Shown piece by piece: positions 51,809 to 60,263 of a stretch of DNA of 64,000 bases. The number at the start of each line of letters is the position of its first letter. Positions within the stretch are counted from its first letter, which is position 1. Under the pieces are notes generated by a model. The model was not told where the DNA came from. It worked only from the letters and a program-made list of their open reading frames with translations, and searched no databases. Source of the DNA: Actinoplanes sichuanensis (GTDB lineage: Bacteria > Actinomycetota > Actinomycetes > Mycobacteriales > Micromonosporaceae); the NCBI RefSeq assembly GCF_033097365.1, contig NZ_AP028461.1:9114001-9178000 (forward strand). The letters are read 5' to 3'. Position numbers and translations under genes: made by a program.

Positions 51809-52246
51809 TCAGCGGCGGGTGACCGGCCAGACCATCCGGACCTCGGTGCCCGGGCCGTCGTCCACCGGCCGCACCTGGAGGTCGTCGACGAAACCGGCGA
51901 GCAGCGCGAAGCCGACGCCGGTGGTCAGCGCGTCGTCGGTCAGCGACTCGGCAGCCAGCTCGTCCGGAGGCAGTTTCGCCAGGCCCACGCTCGCCTCGAT
52001 CGGCGCGTGGTCGATCACGCGGACGGTGTACGAGTCCGAGTCGGACATCTCGACGGTGACGAGGTCGGTCAGACCATACTGCCGGTGCAGGGTGACCGCC
52101 CGGGTGCAGGCCTCACCGATGGCGAGCCGGACCTCGTCGAGCAACTCCTCCGCGACCCCGGCGCGGCGCGCGACGGCGACGCCGACGAGCCGAGCGGTGC
52201 GCACGTGCACCGGGGCCGGTGAGAAGGAGAGCCGAACGGTAGCCAT
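51809..52246 (-). CDS. Anti-sigma factor, HATPase/RsbW-like (ApgA-type)
   Basis: A 145-aa GHKL-fold protein: LLDEVRLAIGEACTRAVTLH holds the N-box (E-x-x-x-N-like E...C/A, with the Asn position replaced by Thr), VRVIDHAP the G1-type region and LTTGVGFALLAGFVDDLQVR the lid and G2 region. The canonical Asn and DxGxG motifs are weakly kept, so ATP binding is uncertain. Its ATG shares a base with the bldG stop (TGATG), and in S. coelicolor the gene after bldG encodes the BldG partner ApgA. It is therefore the likely BldG-controlled anti-sigma factor. Confidence 0.82.
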   Translation of the reverse strand: MATVRLSFSPAPVHVRTARLVGVAVARRAGVAEELLDEVRLAIGEACTRAVTLHRQYGLTDLVTVEMSDSDSYTVRVIDHAPIEASVGLAKLPPDELAAESLTDDALTTGVGFALLAGFVDDLQVRPVDDGPGTEVRMVWPVTRR

Positions 52247-52602
52247 CACGAAGCGGGACCGCTGCCGTCGCGCTCCGTCGCCGCATCGACCGTCGGGAAG
52301 ATCGGGAAGACCTGATCCAGCGCGGTGATCCGGAAGATCTTGAGAAGTGGCTCCTTGGCGCAGACCAGGCCGAAGGTGCCATGTGCCGTACGCAGCCGCT
52401 TGAGGGCGCCGACCAGCACGCCGAGCCCGGTGGAGTCGAGGAAGTCGACCCGCTCCAGATCGACGACCACATCACGCGCACCCGCGTCCACCAGCTCGAT
52501 GAGGCGCTCACGCAGCCGGGGGGCGGTGTAAACGTCGACCTCACCGCCGACCTCGAGCACGGTGTGCCCGGCGACGGTCCGTGTCGTGAGAGACAGCTCC
52601 AT
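52246..52602 (-). CDS. bldG: STAS anti-anti-sigma factor BldG
   Basis: A 118-aa STAS protein starting [20 protein letters not shown] with [19 protein letters not shown], nearly the S. coelicolor BldG sequence as I remember it. The phosphorylation site is [11 protein letters not shown] (Ser). BldG is a pleiotropic developmental regulator that releases sigma factors by sequestering anti-sigma factors. ATG 52602 follows GGAGG. It is coupled to the anti-sigma gene downstream and divergent from the MrfA-like helicase, the same gene order as in streptomycetes. Confidence 0.93.
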   Translation of the reverse strand: MELSLTTRTVAGHTVLEVGGEVDVYTAPRLRERLIELVDAGARDVVVDLERVDFLDSTGLGVLVGALKRLRTAHGTFGLVCAKEPLLKIFRITALDQVFPIFPTVDAATERDGSGPAS

Positions 52603-52715
52603 CGGTCCTCCTCCCTGATCTCTCCCCCCGCGAAATCTAACCACCGACGGGAAGGGGGCGACGCGTGGCACCCACCGTCCTACCCGTTTGAGGTTCGGGG
52701 CATACCGGTGTCACA

Positions 52716-55070
52716 GTGCAATGCGTGACCTCAACCGCTTTCGGTCCTGCTGAGCTGCTGCACCGGCTGCGGGCCCGTGGCAGTGGGACGGCAGTGTCCC
52801 CGGTCACACACATCGAGCGAGTGCCCGCCCGCGAGGGCCGTACGGCGCCGTGGCCGGCGTGGGCCGACCCGACCGTACGGGACGCCTTCGTCGCGCAGGG
52901 AATCGGCATGCCGTGGGAGCATCAGGCGGCCGCGGCCACCCTCGCCTGGGAGGGCACGCACGTCGTGCTGGCCACCGGCACCGCGTCGGGCAAGTCCCTC
53001 GCGTACCAGCTGCCGGCGCTGAACGCGCTCGCCACGGACCCTAGAGCGACAGTGCTCTATCTGTCACCCACCAAGGCGCTCGCCGCCGACCAGCTCCGCG
53101 GGGTGGCCCGGCTCGGGCTGGACGGGGTGCGGCCGGCCACGTACGACGGTGACACCCCGCGCGAGGAGCGGGAGTGGATCCGGCAGCACGCCCGGTTCGT
53201 GCTGACCAATCCGGACATGCTGCACCACAGCATCCTGCCCGGCCATGGGCGCTGGGGAGTGTTCCTGCGCAGGTTGCGGTATGTGGTGATCGACGAATGT
53301 CACACCTATCGCGGCGTGTTCGGGTCGCATGTGGCGCACGTGCTGCGGCGGTTGCGGCGGGCCACCGCGCGGTACGGGGCGTCGCCGACATTCATCCTCG
53401 CGTCGGCGACATCCGGCGATCCGGGCGGCTCGGCGGCCCGACTGACCGGCCTTCCGGTGACAGAGATCACTTCTGATGCGTCCCCCCGGGGGGCCGTCAC
53501 CTTCGCCCTCTGGGAGCCCCCGCTGCTGCCGCAGTCCTCCGCAGCCTCCGCCTCCCCCGCGGACTCCGCCTCCCCCGCGTCTGATGATCTTGATTTCGGG
53601 CAGCCGATTCGGCGATCAGCCCTGCGCGAAACCGCCGATCTGCTCACCGACTCCGTGATCGCCGGTACCCGGACGATCGCGTTCGTCCGGTCCCGACGCG
53701 GGGCCGAGGTGATCGCGTCGACAGCCCGGCAGTCGCTGAACGAGGCGGTGCCCGGGCTCGGCGATCGGGTGGCCGCCTACCGGGGCGGATACCTGCGCGA
53801 GGACCGGCGGGCCATCGAGCGGGCGCTGCTCTCCGGCGAACTGCTCGGGCTGGCGTCCACCAACGCGCTCGAACTCGGCGTCGACCTGACCGGGCTGGAC
53901 GCCGTGCTGATCTGCGGCTATCCGGGCACCCGGGCGTCGCTCTGGCAGCAGGCGGGTCGGGCCGGGCGGGCCGGTGACGAGGCGCTCGCGGTGCTCATCG
54001 CCCGCGACGATCCACTCGACACGTACCTGGTGCACCATCCGGAGGCGGTGTTCGGGCGGCCGGTCGAGGCGACCGTGCTGGATCCGGGTAACCCGTACGT
54101 GCTCGGCCCGCAGCTCTGCAGCGCCGCCTCCGAGGCACCCCTCACCGACGCCGACCTGGACCTGTTCGGCGGCCACGCGCTCGTCGAGCAGCTCACCGCC
54201 GAAGGCCTGCTGCGGCGCCGGCCGTCCGGCTGGTATTGGACCCATCGCGGGCGGCCCGAGGTCGACCTGCGCGGGACCGGCGGGGCACCGGTGTCGGTGG
54301 TCGAGGCGGCCACCGGACGACTGCTCGGCACCGTCGACCACGGGTCGTCGCACGCGATGCTCCATCCCGGGGCGGTCTACCTGCATCAGGGCGTCACGTT
54401 CGTGGTCGACGACCTCGATCTGGAGGACGCCATCGCGCTGGTGCACCAGGAGGAACCGGACTGGACCACGCACGCCCGGGACGTGACGAACCTGTCGGTG
54501 GTGAACGTCCGGTCGTACGTGGACGCCGGCCCGGTCGGCCTGTTCCTGGGTGACGTCGACGTCACCAACCAGGTCGTCTCCTACCAGCGGCGGCGGCTCG
54601 GCAGCGGCGAGGTGATCGACACTCGTCCCCTCGATCTGCCGGTGCGTGAGCTGCGTACGGTCGCGGTCTGGTTCACCGTGTCGCCGCAGGCGCTGGCCGC
54701 CGCCGGGGTGGAACCGGGCGAGATCCCCGGGGCGCTGCATGCGGCCGAACACGCCGGGATCGGTCTGCTGCCGCTGATCGCCACCTGCGACAGGTGGGAC
54801 ATCGGCGGGCTGTCCACGGCCGGTCACGCCGACACCGAGGCACCGACCGTCTTCGTCTACGACGGTCACCCGGGTGGCGCGGGGTTCGCCGAGCGCGCCT
54901 ACGGGACGGCGGCCGAGTGGCTGCGGGCCACCCGGGAGGCGATCTCCTCGTGCGGGTGCGAGGCCGGGTGTCCCTCATGCGTGCAGTCACCCAAGTGCGG
55001 AAACGGAAACAATCCTCTGAATAAAGAGGACGCCGTGAAAGTGCTGGATATCGTGCTCGGCGCACTGTGA
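52716..55070 (+). CDS. MrfA/YprA-like DEAD-box helicase with DUF1998-type zinc cluster
   Basis: A 784-aa superfamily-2 helicase. Walker A is ATGTASGKSLAYQ, motif Ia SPTKALAADQL, Walker B VVIDECHTYRG, motif III ASATSGDP, motif V ASTNALELGVDL and motif VI QQAGRAGRAG. The C-terminal domain ends with CGCEAGCPSCVQSPKCGNGN, a four-Cys metal site as in MrfA, which repairs mitomycin-damaged DNA. The gene beside bldG in streptomycetes and near topA in mycobacteria appears to be its orthologue. A GTG three codons downstream (52725) is an alternative start. Confidence 0.9.
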   Translation: MQCVTSTAFGPAELLHRLRARGSGTAVSPVTHIERVPAREGRTAPWPAWADPTVRDAFVAQGIGMPWEHQAAAATLAWEGTHVVLATGTASGKSLAYQLPALNALATDPRATVLYLSPTKALAADQLRGVARLGLDGVRPATYDGDTPREEREWIRQHARFVLTNPDMLHHSILPGHGRWGVFLRRLRYVVIDECHTYRGVFGSHVAHVLRRLRRATARYGASPTFILASATSGDPGGSAARLTGLPVTEITSDASPRGAVTFALWEPPLLPQSSAASASPADSASPASDDLDFGQPIRRSALRETADLLTDSVIAGTRTIAFVRSRRGAEVIASTARQSLNEAVPGLGDRVAAYRGGYLREDRRAIERALLSGELLGLASTNALELGVDLTGLDAVLICGYPGTRASLWQQAGRAGRAGDEALAVLIARDDPLDTYLVHHPEAVFGRPVEATVLDPGNPYVLGPQLCSAASEAPLTDADLDLFGGHALVEQLTAEGLLRRRPSGWYWTHRGRPEVDLRGTGGAPVSVVEAATGRLLGTVDHGSSHAMLHPGAVYLHQGVTFVVDDLDLEDAIALVHQEEPDWTTHARDVTNLSVVNVRSYVDAGPVGLFLGDVDVTNQVVSYQRRRLGSGEVIDTRPLDLPVRELRTVAVWFTVSPQALAAAGVEPGEIPGALHAAEHAGIGLLPLIATCDRWDIGGLSTAGHADTEAPTVFVYDGHPGGAGFAERAYGTAAEWLRATREAISSCGCEAGCPSCVQSPKCGNGNNPLNKEDAVKVLDIVLGAL

Positions 55071-55169
55071 TCATTTACTGCCGTTTATTGGTTACGGCTT
55101 CGGGGAAGACTCACATCTCGCCCCCGACCTGACGATCTCCAATAGTGGAAGCGGTAGCCTGCGTTCCCG

Positions 55170-56420
55170 ATGAATCGAGACCGAGCAAACACCAGTCCTC
55201 GCCTCGCGGCACTCGACGGCCTTCGCCTCTTCGCGGCGCTGGCCGTCGCGGTGTTCCATCTCAGCGTCTCCTGGCGCCTCGACGGCCAGAGCCCACCCAC
55301 GCACTATCTGCCCGACCTCGCGCCGCTCGCCGCCTACGGCTTTCTGGGCGTCGAGCTGTTCTTCCTGATCAGTGGCTTCGTCATCGGTATGAGCAGCTGG
55401 CGGCGCAGCCTCGGGGAGTTCTTCGTGTCGCGGGTCAGCCGGCTCTACCCGGCCTACTGGGTGTGCATTCTGATCACCGTGGCGGTGGTCACGATCCTGC
55501 CGGTGGCGGGTGGTGTGCCGATCACCGGAATCCCGCAGCCGCGCGAGATCGCGGCCAATATGACCATGCTCCACGAGCCACTCGGCATTCCCGCGGTCGA
55601 CACGGTCTACTGGACGCTCTTCGTCGAACTCCGGTTCTATCTGGTGTTCGCCGCTCTCGTGGCGATCGGTCTCACGTACCGCCGGACGGTGATTTTCTGT
55701 GTCACCTGGATGATCGCCTCGGTGATCGGACCGACTCTCGACAGCAAAATCATCAATATGATCGCCGTCCCGGAATACGCGCCGTATTTCATCGCCGGGA
55801 TCGCGATGTTCCTGATTCACCGGTTCGGGCGGTCGCCGCTGCTCTTCGCGATCATCGGATTCTCCTGGCTGGTCAGCATCAACCGGGTGGAACACCGGGT
55901 GGCCGACATCAACCCCGGCTTCGAGGTGCCGACCTGGCCGGGCATCGCCATCGTGAGCCTCTGCTACCTGCTCGTTCTGGTGATCGCGCTCGGCTGGACC
56001 GACCGGATCCGCTGGTCGTGGCTCACCACCGCGGGCGCCCTCACCTATCCCTTCTACCTGCTTCACCAGCGCGTCGGGTACGGCCTGATCCGGCACGCCC
56101 ACGAACGCACCACGCTGCCGGTGTGGGTCCTCCTCCTCGGCGCGATCCTGATCGTGCTGGGACTGGCGTGGCTCGTGCACCGGTTCGCCGAGCGGCCGCT
56201 GAGCCGATGGCTGCGGACCGTGCTGCGCCGGGCGGTCGCCGACGTGCGGCGGGTTTCGGAGGCGGAGGCGATCTCGGCCGCCGGCGGTTCCCGCGCCGGG
56301 CACAGCGAAGGGTTCCCGGAGCGCCGGGCCGCCGTCGGCCCGGCACCGCGCAAACCCGCTTCGTCTTCGTCTGCTTCGCCGTCATCGGACAGGTCCGTCT
56401 TCCAGGATGTCGGCCGCTGA
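55170..56420 (+). CDS. Acyltransferase-3 family membrane protein
   Basis: A 416-aa integral membrane O-acyltransferase with about ten helices. The N-terminal LDGLRLFAALAVAVFHLSVS contains the R-x10-H motif of the family, and FLGVELFFLISGFVI forms the second conserved helix. Residues 370-416 are a polar, disordered tail (AISAAGGSRAGHSEGFPE). Substrates are usually cell-surface glycans or natural products. TAGCCT lies nine bases before the ATG; no ribosome binding site is apparent. Its last 39 bases overlap the convergent TadE/G-like gene. Confidence 0.88.
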   Translation: MNRDRANTSPRLAALDGLRLFAALAVAVFHLSVSWRLDGQSPPTHYLPDLAPLAAYGFLGVELFFLISGFVIGMSSWRRSLGEFFVSRVSRLYPAYWVCILITVAVVTILPVAGGVPITGIPQPREIAANMTMLHEPLGIPAVDTVYWTLFVELRFYLVFAALVAIGLTYRRTVIFCVTWMIASVIGPTLDSKIINMIAVPEYAPYFIAGIAMFLIHRFGRSPLLFAIIGFSWLVSINRVEHRVADINPGFEVPTWPGIAIVSLCYLLVLVIALGWTDRIRWSWLTTAGALTYPFYLLHQRVGYGLIRHAHERTTLPVWVLLLGAILIVLGLAWLVHRFAERPLSRWLRTVLRRAVADVRRVSEAEAISAAGGSRAGHSEGFPERRAAVGPAPRKPASSSSASPSSDRSVFQDVGR

Positions 56421-56849
56421 CGGCCCGCCGGGTCGGAGCCCTTCGGCGTCGGGCCGGATCCGTGACGGCCGCGGGTCCCCGGCCAGCAGGACCGGGCCCG
56501 GGACGGCGATGATCGGGCCGGCCCGGGCGGCGACATCGGCGCTCGCCGGATAGATCCGGAGCCGGACCTCGGCGCGGACGACGATCTCCAGCCCCTCGAC
56601 GGTGCACGACAGCATCCGGGCGTGGTTGGCCTCCACGTATCGCCGGGCCACCGCACACGCCGTCGCCTGCCCCTCGATGGTGTGCGCGCCACCGGCCAAC
56701 GCACCGAAATCCGCCGCCACCCCGGCTTGGTGCCGAGCCACCCGGGCGGCCCCGCCGGTCACCACGATCAGGGCCACTCCGACCAGCACCAGGCCCACCG
56801 CCAGCATGAGGATCGACGCCGCCCCGCGGTCGTCCCGCAACCGCCTCAC
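56382..56849 (-). CDS. TadE/G-like pilus protein (Rv3654c-type)
   Basis: A 155-aa protein with a short charged start (RRLRDDRGAASILMLAVGLV), a transmembrane helix (about 12-33) and an extracellular part with ADFGALAGGAH and LSCTVEGLEIVVRAEV, as in the Rv3654c family of the mycobacterial tad locus. The GTG overlaps the TGA of the TadE gene (GTGA). Last gene of the operon; its 3' end overlaps the convergent acyltransferase gene. Confidence 0.8.
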   Translation of the reverse strand: MRRLRDDRGAASILMLAVGLVLVGVALIVVTGGAARVARHQAGVAADFGALAGGAHTIEGQATACAVARRYVEANHARMLSCTVEGLEIVVRAEVRLRIYPASADVAARAGPIIAVPGPVLLAGDPRPSRIRPDAEGLRPGGPSAADILEDGPVR

Positions 56850-57211
56850 GGGACGGTCACCCCGTCCGGCTCGCGGGCGGCGGTCGCGTCCCCGCTGACG
56901 ATCGCGCCCGGCAGGTCGACGCCGAACATCCGGATCGGCGCGGACACCTCGGCCACGGCGCTCTCCGTGGTACCGCCGACACGTACGCTCGCGCCGTCCG
57001 GAGCCAGCCCGGCGGCCGCCGCATCCGGCGCCGCGCCGCGGGCCTCGGCCAGCGCCGCCTCCCGGGCCGCGTCGAGGCACTGCATCTTGGTCGCGATCGC
57101 CGAGACCGAGGTGATGCCGAAGCCGAGGAGCAGCATGAGCGCCGGCAGCCCGGCCGCGAGTTCGGCGGTGAACGAGCCTCGGTCACAGCCGGGCTGCCGG
57201 CGCTGTCTCAC
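56846..57211 (-). CDS. TadE-family minor pilin
   Basis: A 121-aa protein. After the basic start RQRRQPGCDRGSFTAELAAG, with Glu at +5-like position typical of pseudopilins, comes one helix (PALMLLLGFGITSVSAIAT) and an extracellular domain with a Cys pair. The start GTG/ATG at 57211 overlaps the flp stop, and the stop overlaps the next GTG. It is expected to join the Flp pilus fibre or its base. Confidence 0.82.
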   Translation of the reverse strand: MRQRRQPGCDRGSFTAELAAGLPALMLLLGFGITSVSAIATKMQCLDAAREAALAEARGAAPDAAAAGLAPDGASVRVGGTTESAVAEVSAPIRMFGVDLPGAIVSGDATAAREPDGVTVP

Positions 57212-57393
57212 TTCAGCGCCCGGCCGATGATTCCGCTGAGCGCCGCCGACACCGGGCCGCTCGTCAGAACCTTGAGCAGTACCCCGGCGAAGGCGACCGC
57301 GGCGAGCGTGCCGATGGCGTACTCGGCGGTGCTCATCCCGGCGTCCACGGCTTCCGTCTGGAGCCGCCGGTAGCGGGCGATGAGTCTGTACAC
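57208..57393 (-). CDS. Flp pilin (DUF4244-type)
   Basis: A 61-aa prepilin: VYRLIARYRRLQTEAVDAGM, then the processing-like site MSTAEYAIGTLAAVAFAGVL, with G before M/S and Glu at +5, the signature for prepilin peptidase. One hydrophobic helix follows. GTG 57393 has GGAGG nine bases upstream. It is the major pilin candidate. No prepilin peptidase gene lies in the window. Confidence 0.82.
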   Translation of the reverse strand: MYRLIARYRRLQTEAVDAGMSTAEYAIGTLAAVAFAGVLLKVLTSGPVSAALSGIIGRALK

Positions 57394-57482
57394 AGGACCT
57401 CCTTGTTTCCTTGCCGGCACGGCGACCACACGCCGTACCGGCTGTTTCACAGCACGCCGCCTCGAATCGGGGCGGCGAGGTC

Positions 57483-58181
57483 TCACAGGACGTCGCCGAG
57501 GATCGCGATCACCGTGGGCATCAGCCCGGTGATCAGGAACGCCGGCAGGAAGCACAGCCCGAGCGGCAGCACGATCAGGACACCGGCGCGCTGGGCGGCG
57601 GCCTCGATCGCCACCGCGCGGTCGGCGCGCAGGTCACCGGCGAGCCGCTCCAGGGCTCCGGCCAGCGCGCCGCCGCTCGCGCTGGACCGGACGGCCGCGG
57701 CGACCAGGCGCTCGGCCTGCGGCACGCCGGCCAGGTGCGCCCACGCCTCGGCGGGTTCGGCGCCGAGCCGAAGTGATCGGGCGGTCCGCTGGAGCCGATC
57801 GCCGAGCGGGCCGCCGAGCGCCTCGGCGACCGCGCTGATCGACTGGTCCACCGCGGTTCCGCCGCGGAGGGCGGCGGCCAGCAGATCCGCACCGAGGGAC
57901 AGGTCGAGGTGGGCCTCCTGGCGTTCACGGCGGACCACGGCGGGTTCACGGCCGCGCAGGAATCGGTCGGTGCCGACACCGGCGGCGACCCCGGCGGCGA
58001 GGCCCCACGTGGTGCCGATCAGACCGGCGACGGCGAGCCCGGCCAGCAGGGACAGAAGCAACCGGGTCCGTTCCGTCGACTCCCGGCGGGGCACGGCCCG
58101 GAGCGGTCGTCGGCGACCGCGCGGCAGCATCACCAGCACGGCGGCCGTCACCGTGCACGCGGCCACGACCAGGCCACTCAC
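57483..58181 (-). CDS. tadC: Tad secretion inner-membrane protein TadC
   Basis: A 232-aa type II secretion F-domain protein: GADLLAAALRGGTAVDQSIS, then RSLRLGAEPAEAWAHLAGV, with a C-terminal helix pair (AGVLIVLPLGLCFLPAFLITG). It forms the platform with TadB for the TadA ATPase. GTG 58181 overlaps the stop of the 62-aa ORF (GTGA), with GAGGTG upstream. It is 90 bases upstream of the flp gene, where a second promoter may lie. Confidence 0.88.
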   Translation of the reverse strand: MSGLVVAACTVTAAVLVMLPRGRRRPLRAVPRRESTERTRLLLSLLAGLAVAGLIGTTWGLAAGVAAGVGTDRFLRGREPAVVRRERQEAHLDLSLGADLLAAALRGGTAVDQSISAVAEALGGPLGDRLQRTARSLRLGAEPAEAWAHLAGVPQAERLVAAAVRSSASGGALAGALERLAGDLRADRAVAIEAAAQRAGVLIVLPLGLCFLPAFLITGLMPTVIAILGDVL

Positions 58182-58366
58182 GGCGACACCTCGATCGGCT
58201 CTCGACAGACCGGCTCCGAACTCGCAGACGCCGGCACGGGCGCCACCGTGCACCGGGTGACCGCACCGTCCGCACCGACCAGGGCGGCCACACAACATTC
58301 GCGCAGTGGCACCCGGACCGGGCCACCCGGCCGCAGCAGCGCCGCCACCCCACAACCGGCGGTCAT
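58178..58366 (-). CDS. 62-aa Cys-rich ORF inside the tad operon
   Basis: A small protein, MTAGCGVAALLRPGGPVRVP then LRECCVAALVGADGAVTRC..., with five Cys in 62 residues (positions 5, 24, 25, 39 and 54). It has no family I know. It is placed by overlaps: its ATG overlaps the tadB stop (ATGA) and its TGA overlaps the tadC GTG (GTGA). Codon third positions are mostly G/C. The classic tad loci I recall have TadB and TadC adjacent, without such a gene. Confidence 0.6.
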   Translation of the reverse strand: MTAGCGVAALLRPGGPVRVPLRECCVAALVGADGAVTRCTVAPVPASASSEPVCREPIEVSP

Positions 58367-59094
58367 CGGGTCGCTCCCTCGGTGAGTCGCTGCGCCCACT
58401 TCAGCCCCGCGCACTGCAGGACCATCGCCGCGAACACGCAGGCGGCACCGAGCGGCGTGTGCAGCAGGATGCCCGAGGGATCGGCGCCGATCGCGTGACC
58501 GAGCGCGATCCCGGCCAGCGGTAGGGCGGCCAACATGACCGCCGTGGTCTGGGTGCCGGCCGCGTGAGCGTGCGCGGTCCGGGCCGACCGCTCGGCCGCC
58601 CGGGCATCCGACTCGATCCGTTCGAGCAGGTCAGCAGCGGGCGCGCCAGTGCGTTCGGCGAGTCGCCACACGGCCTCGGTCAACCGCCTGATCCGGCCGG
58701 AGCCGATGGACGACGTCGCGACGGCCGCGGGCGGGATACCCGCCCGCAGGTCGGCGACGAGGGACGCCAGGTCGTCGAGGTGGGCGGCCCGCTGCCCGGC
58801 CGCCCGCTTCCGTCCGGCCCGGCGACGCCACTCGTACACGGCCAGTCCGGCATAGATCGCCGCGACCGGTCCGGCGACCGGCCCACCGGACAACCCGGCC
58901 AGGGCCCCGGCCGACGCGGACCCGGCGAGCACCGGCCGCCACACCGATCCGTCGAGAAAGCCTAGGACGGTACGCCGTAGCCCGGTCACGTCGATCCGTC
59001 CCCGCCGGCCGGGCAGCCGATTCCGGGCCGACTCCCCCGTCCAGGCGACCAGCACCGCCCCGGCGATCAGAACCCCGGCGAGCACCCAGCTCAC
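58363..59094 (-). CDS. tadB: Tad secretion inner-membrane protein TadB
   Basis: A 243-aa type II secretion F-domain protein with an N-terminal helix (SWVLAGVLIAGAVLVAWTGE), the F-domain core LVADLRAGIPPAAVATSSIG followed by RLTEAVWRLAERTGAPAADL, and two C-terminal helices (TTAVMLAALPLAGIALGHAI). GTG 59094 overlaps the tadA stop. It partners with TadC. Confidence 0.88.
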   Translation of the reverse strand: MSWVLAGVLIAGAVLVAWTGESARNRLPGRRGRIDVTGLRRTVLGFLDGSVWRPVLAGSASAGALAGLSGGPVAGPVAAIYAGLAVYEWRRRAGRKRAAGQRAAHLDDLASLVADLRAGIPPAAVATSSIGSGRIRRLTEAVWRLAERTGAPAADLLERIESDARAAERSARTAHAHAAGTQTTAVMLAALPLAGIALGHAIGADPSGILLHTPLGAACVFAAMVLQCAGLKWAQRLTEGATR

Positions 59095-60263
59095 GACGAC
59101 CGCACCGGTGAGCGCAGGGCGGCCGGGACGGTCTCACCACGGTCGGCCAGCAGACGGGCCAGCATCGGGGCACCCGGTCCGGGCCCGTGCTCCCGTCGCC
59201 ACGCCGGAACCACGGTGGCCAGCCGGTCCTCGCCGGAGGGCACGAGCACACCGATCGACTCGAGGAGGCGCCCGCCGGCCGTACGCCGAACTTGAAGAAC
59301 CACCTGAAGCGCGGCAACCACCTGGGCGTGCAGCGCCGCCCGCGGAAGTCCCCCGAGCAGGCCGAGCGCTTCGAGTCGAGCCGGCACGTCAGCGGGCGCG
59401 TTGGCGTGCAGCGTCCCGGCTCCGCCCTCGTGTCCGGTGTTGAGCGCGCCGAGCAGGTCGACGATCTCGGCACCACGGCACTCACCGATGACCAGCCGGT
59501 CGGGCCGCATCCGTAGCGCCTGCCGGACCAGATCGCTGAGGCCGATCGCGCCGGCGCCCTCCACGTTGGCGGTACGCGCCTGGAGCGCCACCACATGCGG
59601 GTGCACCGGCCGGAGTTCGGCGGCGTCCTCGACCAGCACGATCCGCTCGGTCGGCGGCACCAGCCCGAGCAGGGTGGCCAGCAGTGTCGTCTTGCCGCTG
59701 CCGGTACCACCGGTCACCAGGTAGGCCAGCCGCCCGGCGACCACAGTGGCCAGCACCTCGGCCGCGTCCGCCGGTACCGTCCCGTGCCGGACCAGGTCGT
59801 CGAGTCGGAACGGCCGCTGCCGGAAGGTGCGCAGCGACAGGTGCGGCCCGTCGGTGGCGATCGGCGGCAGCACGGCGTGCAGGCGGGTCCCGTCGGGCAG
59901 CCGGGCGTCGGCGTAGGGCTGCCCGTCGTCGAGCCGCCGCCCGCACGCCGCGACGAGCCGCTGGGCGAGCCGCCGCACCTCGGCCGAGTCGGTGAACCGG
60001 ATCGTGGTGAGTTCCAGCCCGGCACCCCGGTCGACCCAGACCCGTAGATCATTCACCAGTACGTCGGTGACCCGCGGGTCGGCGAGCAGTGGGGCGAGTG
60101 GCCCGGCGCCGATCAGCTCGTCCCGGACCCGGCTGGCCATTCGCAGCACCGCCGTGTCGCCGAGCACCGCGTTGTCCTGGCGGACGGCGGTCACCACCGC
60201 GGCCGGTGTCGCCTCGCTCCCGTCGTACGCGAACCGCCTGCGCACCCGATCGGCGACGGTCAT
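59091..60263 (-). CDS. tadA: Tad pilus ATPase TadA (CpaF-like)
   Basis: A 390-aa secretion ATPase. Walker A is GGTGSGKTTLLATLLGL, the Asp box is RIVLVEDAAELRP, Walker B is RLVIGECRGAE, and the His box is GGAGTLHANAP. The N-terminal domain (DELIGAGPLAPLLADPRVTD then RLHAVLPP) matches the CpaF/TadA family. ATG 60263 overlaps the stop of the ssd/cpaE gene (ATGA). Confidence 0.94.
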   Translation of the reverse strand: MTVADRVRRRFAYDGSEATPAAVVTAVRQDNAVLGDTAVLRMASRVRDELIGAGPLAPLLADPRVTDVLVNDLRVWVDRGAGLELTTIRFTDSAEVRRLAQRLVAACGRRLDDGQPYADARLPDGTRLHAVLPPIATDGPHLSLRTFRQRPFRLDDLVRHGTVPADAAEVLATVVAGRLAYLVTGGTGSGKTTLLATLLGLVPPTERIVLVEDAAELRPVHPHVVALQARTANVEGAGAIGLSDLVRQALRMRPDRLVIGECRGAEIVDLLGALNTGHEGGAGTLHANAPADVPARLEALGLLGGLPRAALHAQVVAALQVVLQVRRTAGGRLLESIGVLVPSGEDRLATVVPAWRREHGPGPGAPMLARLLADRGETVPAALRSPVRSS

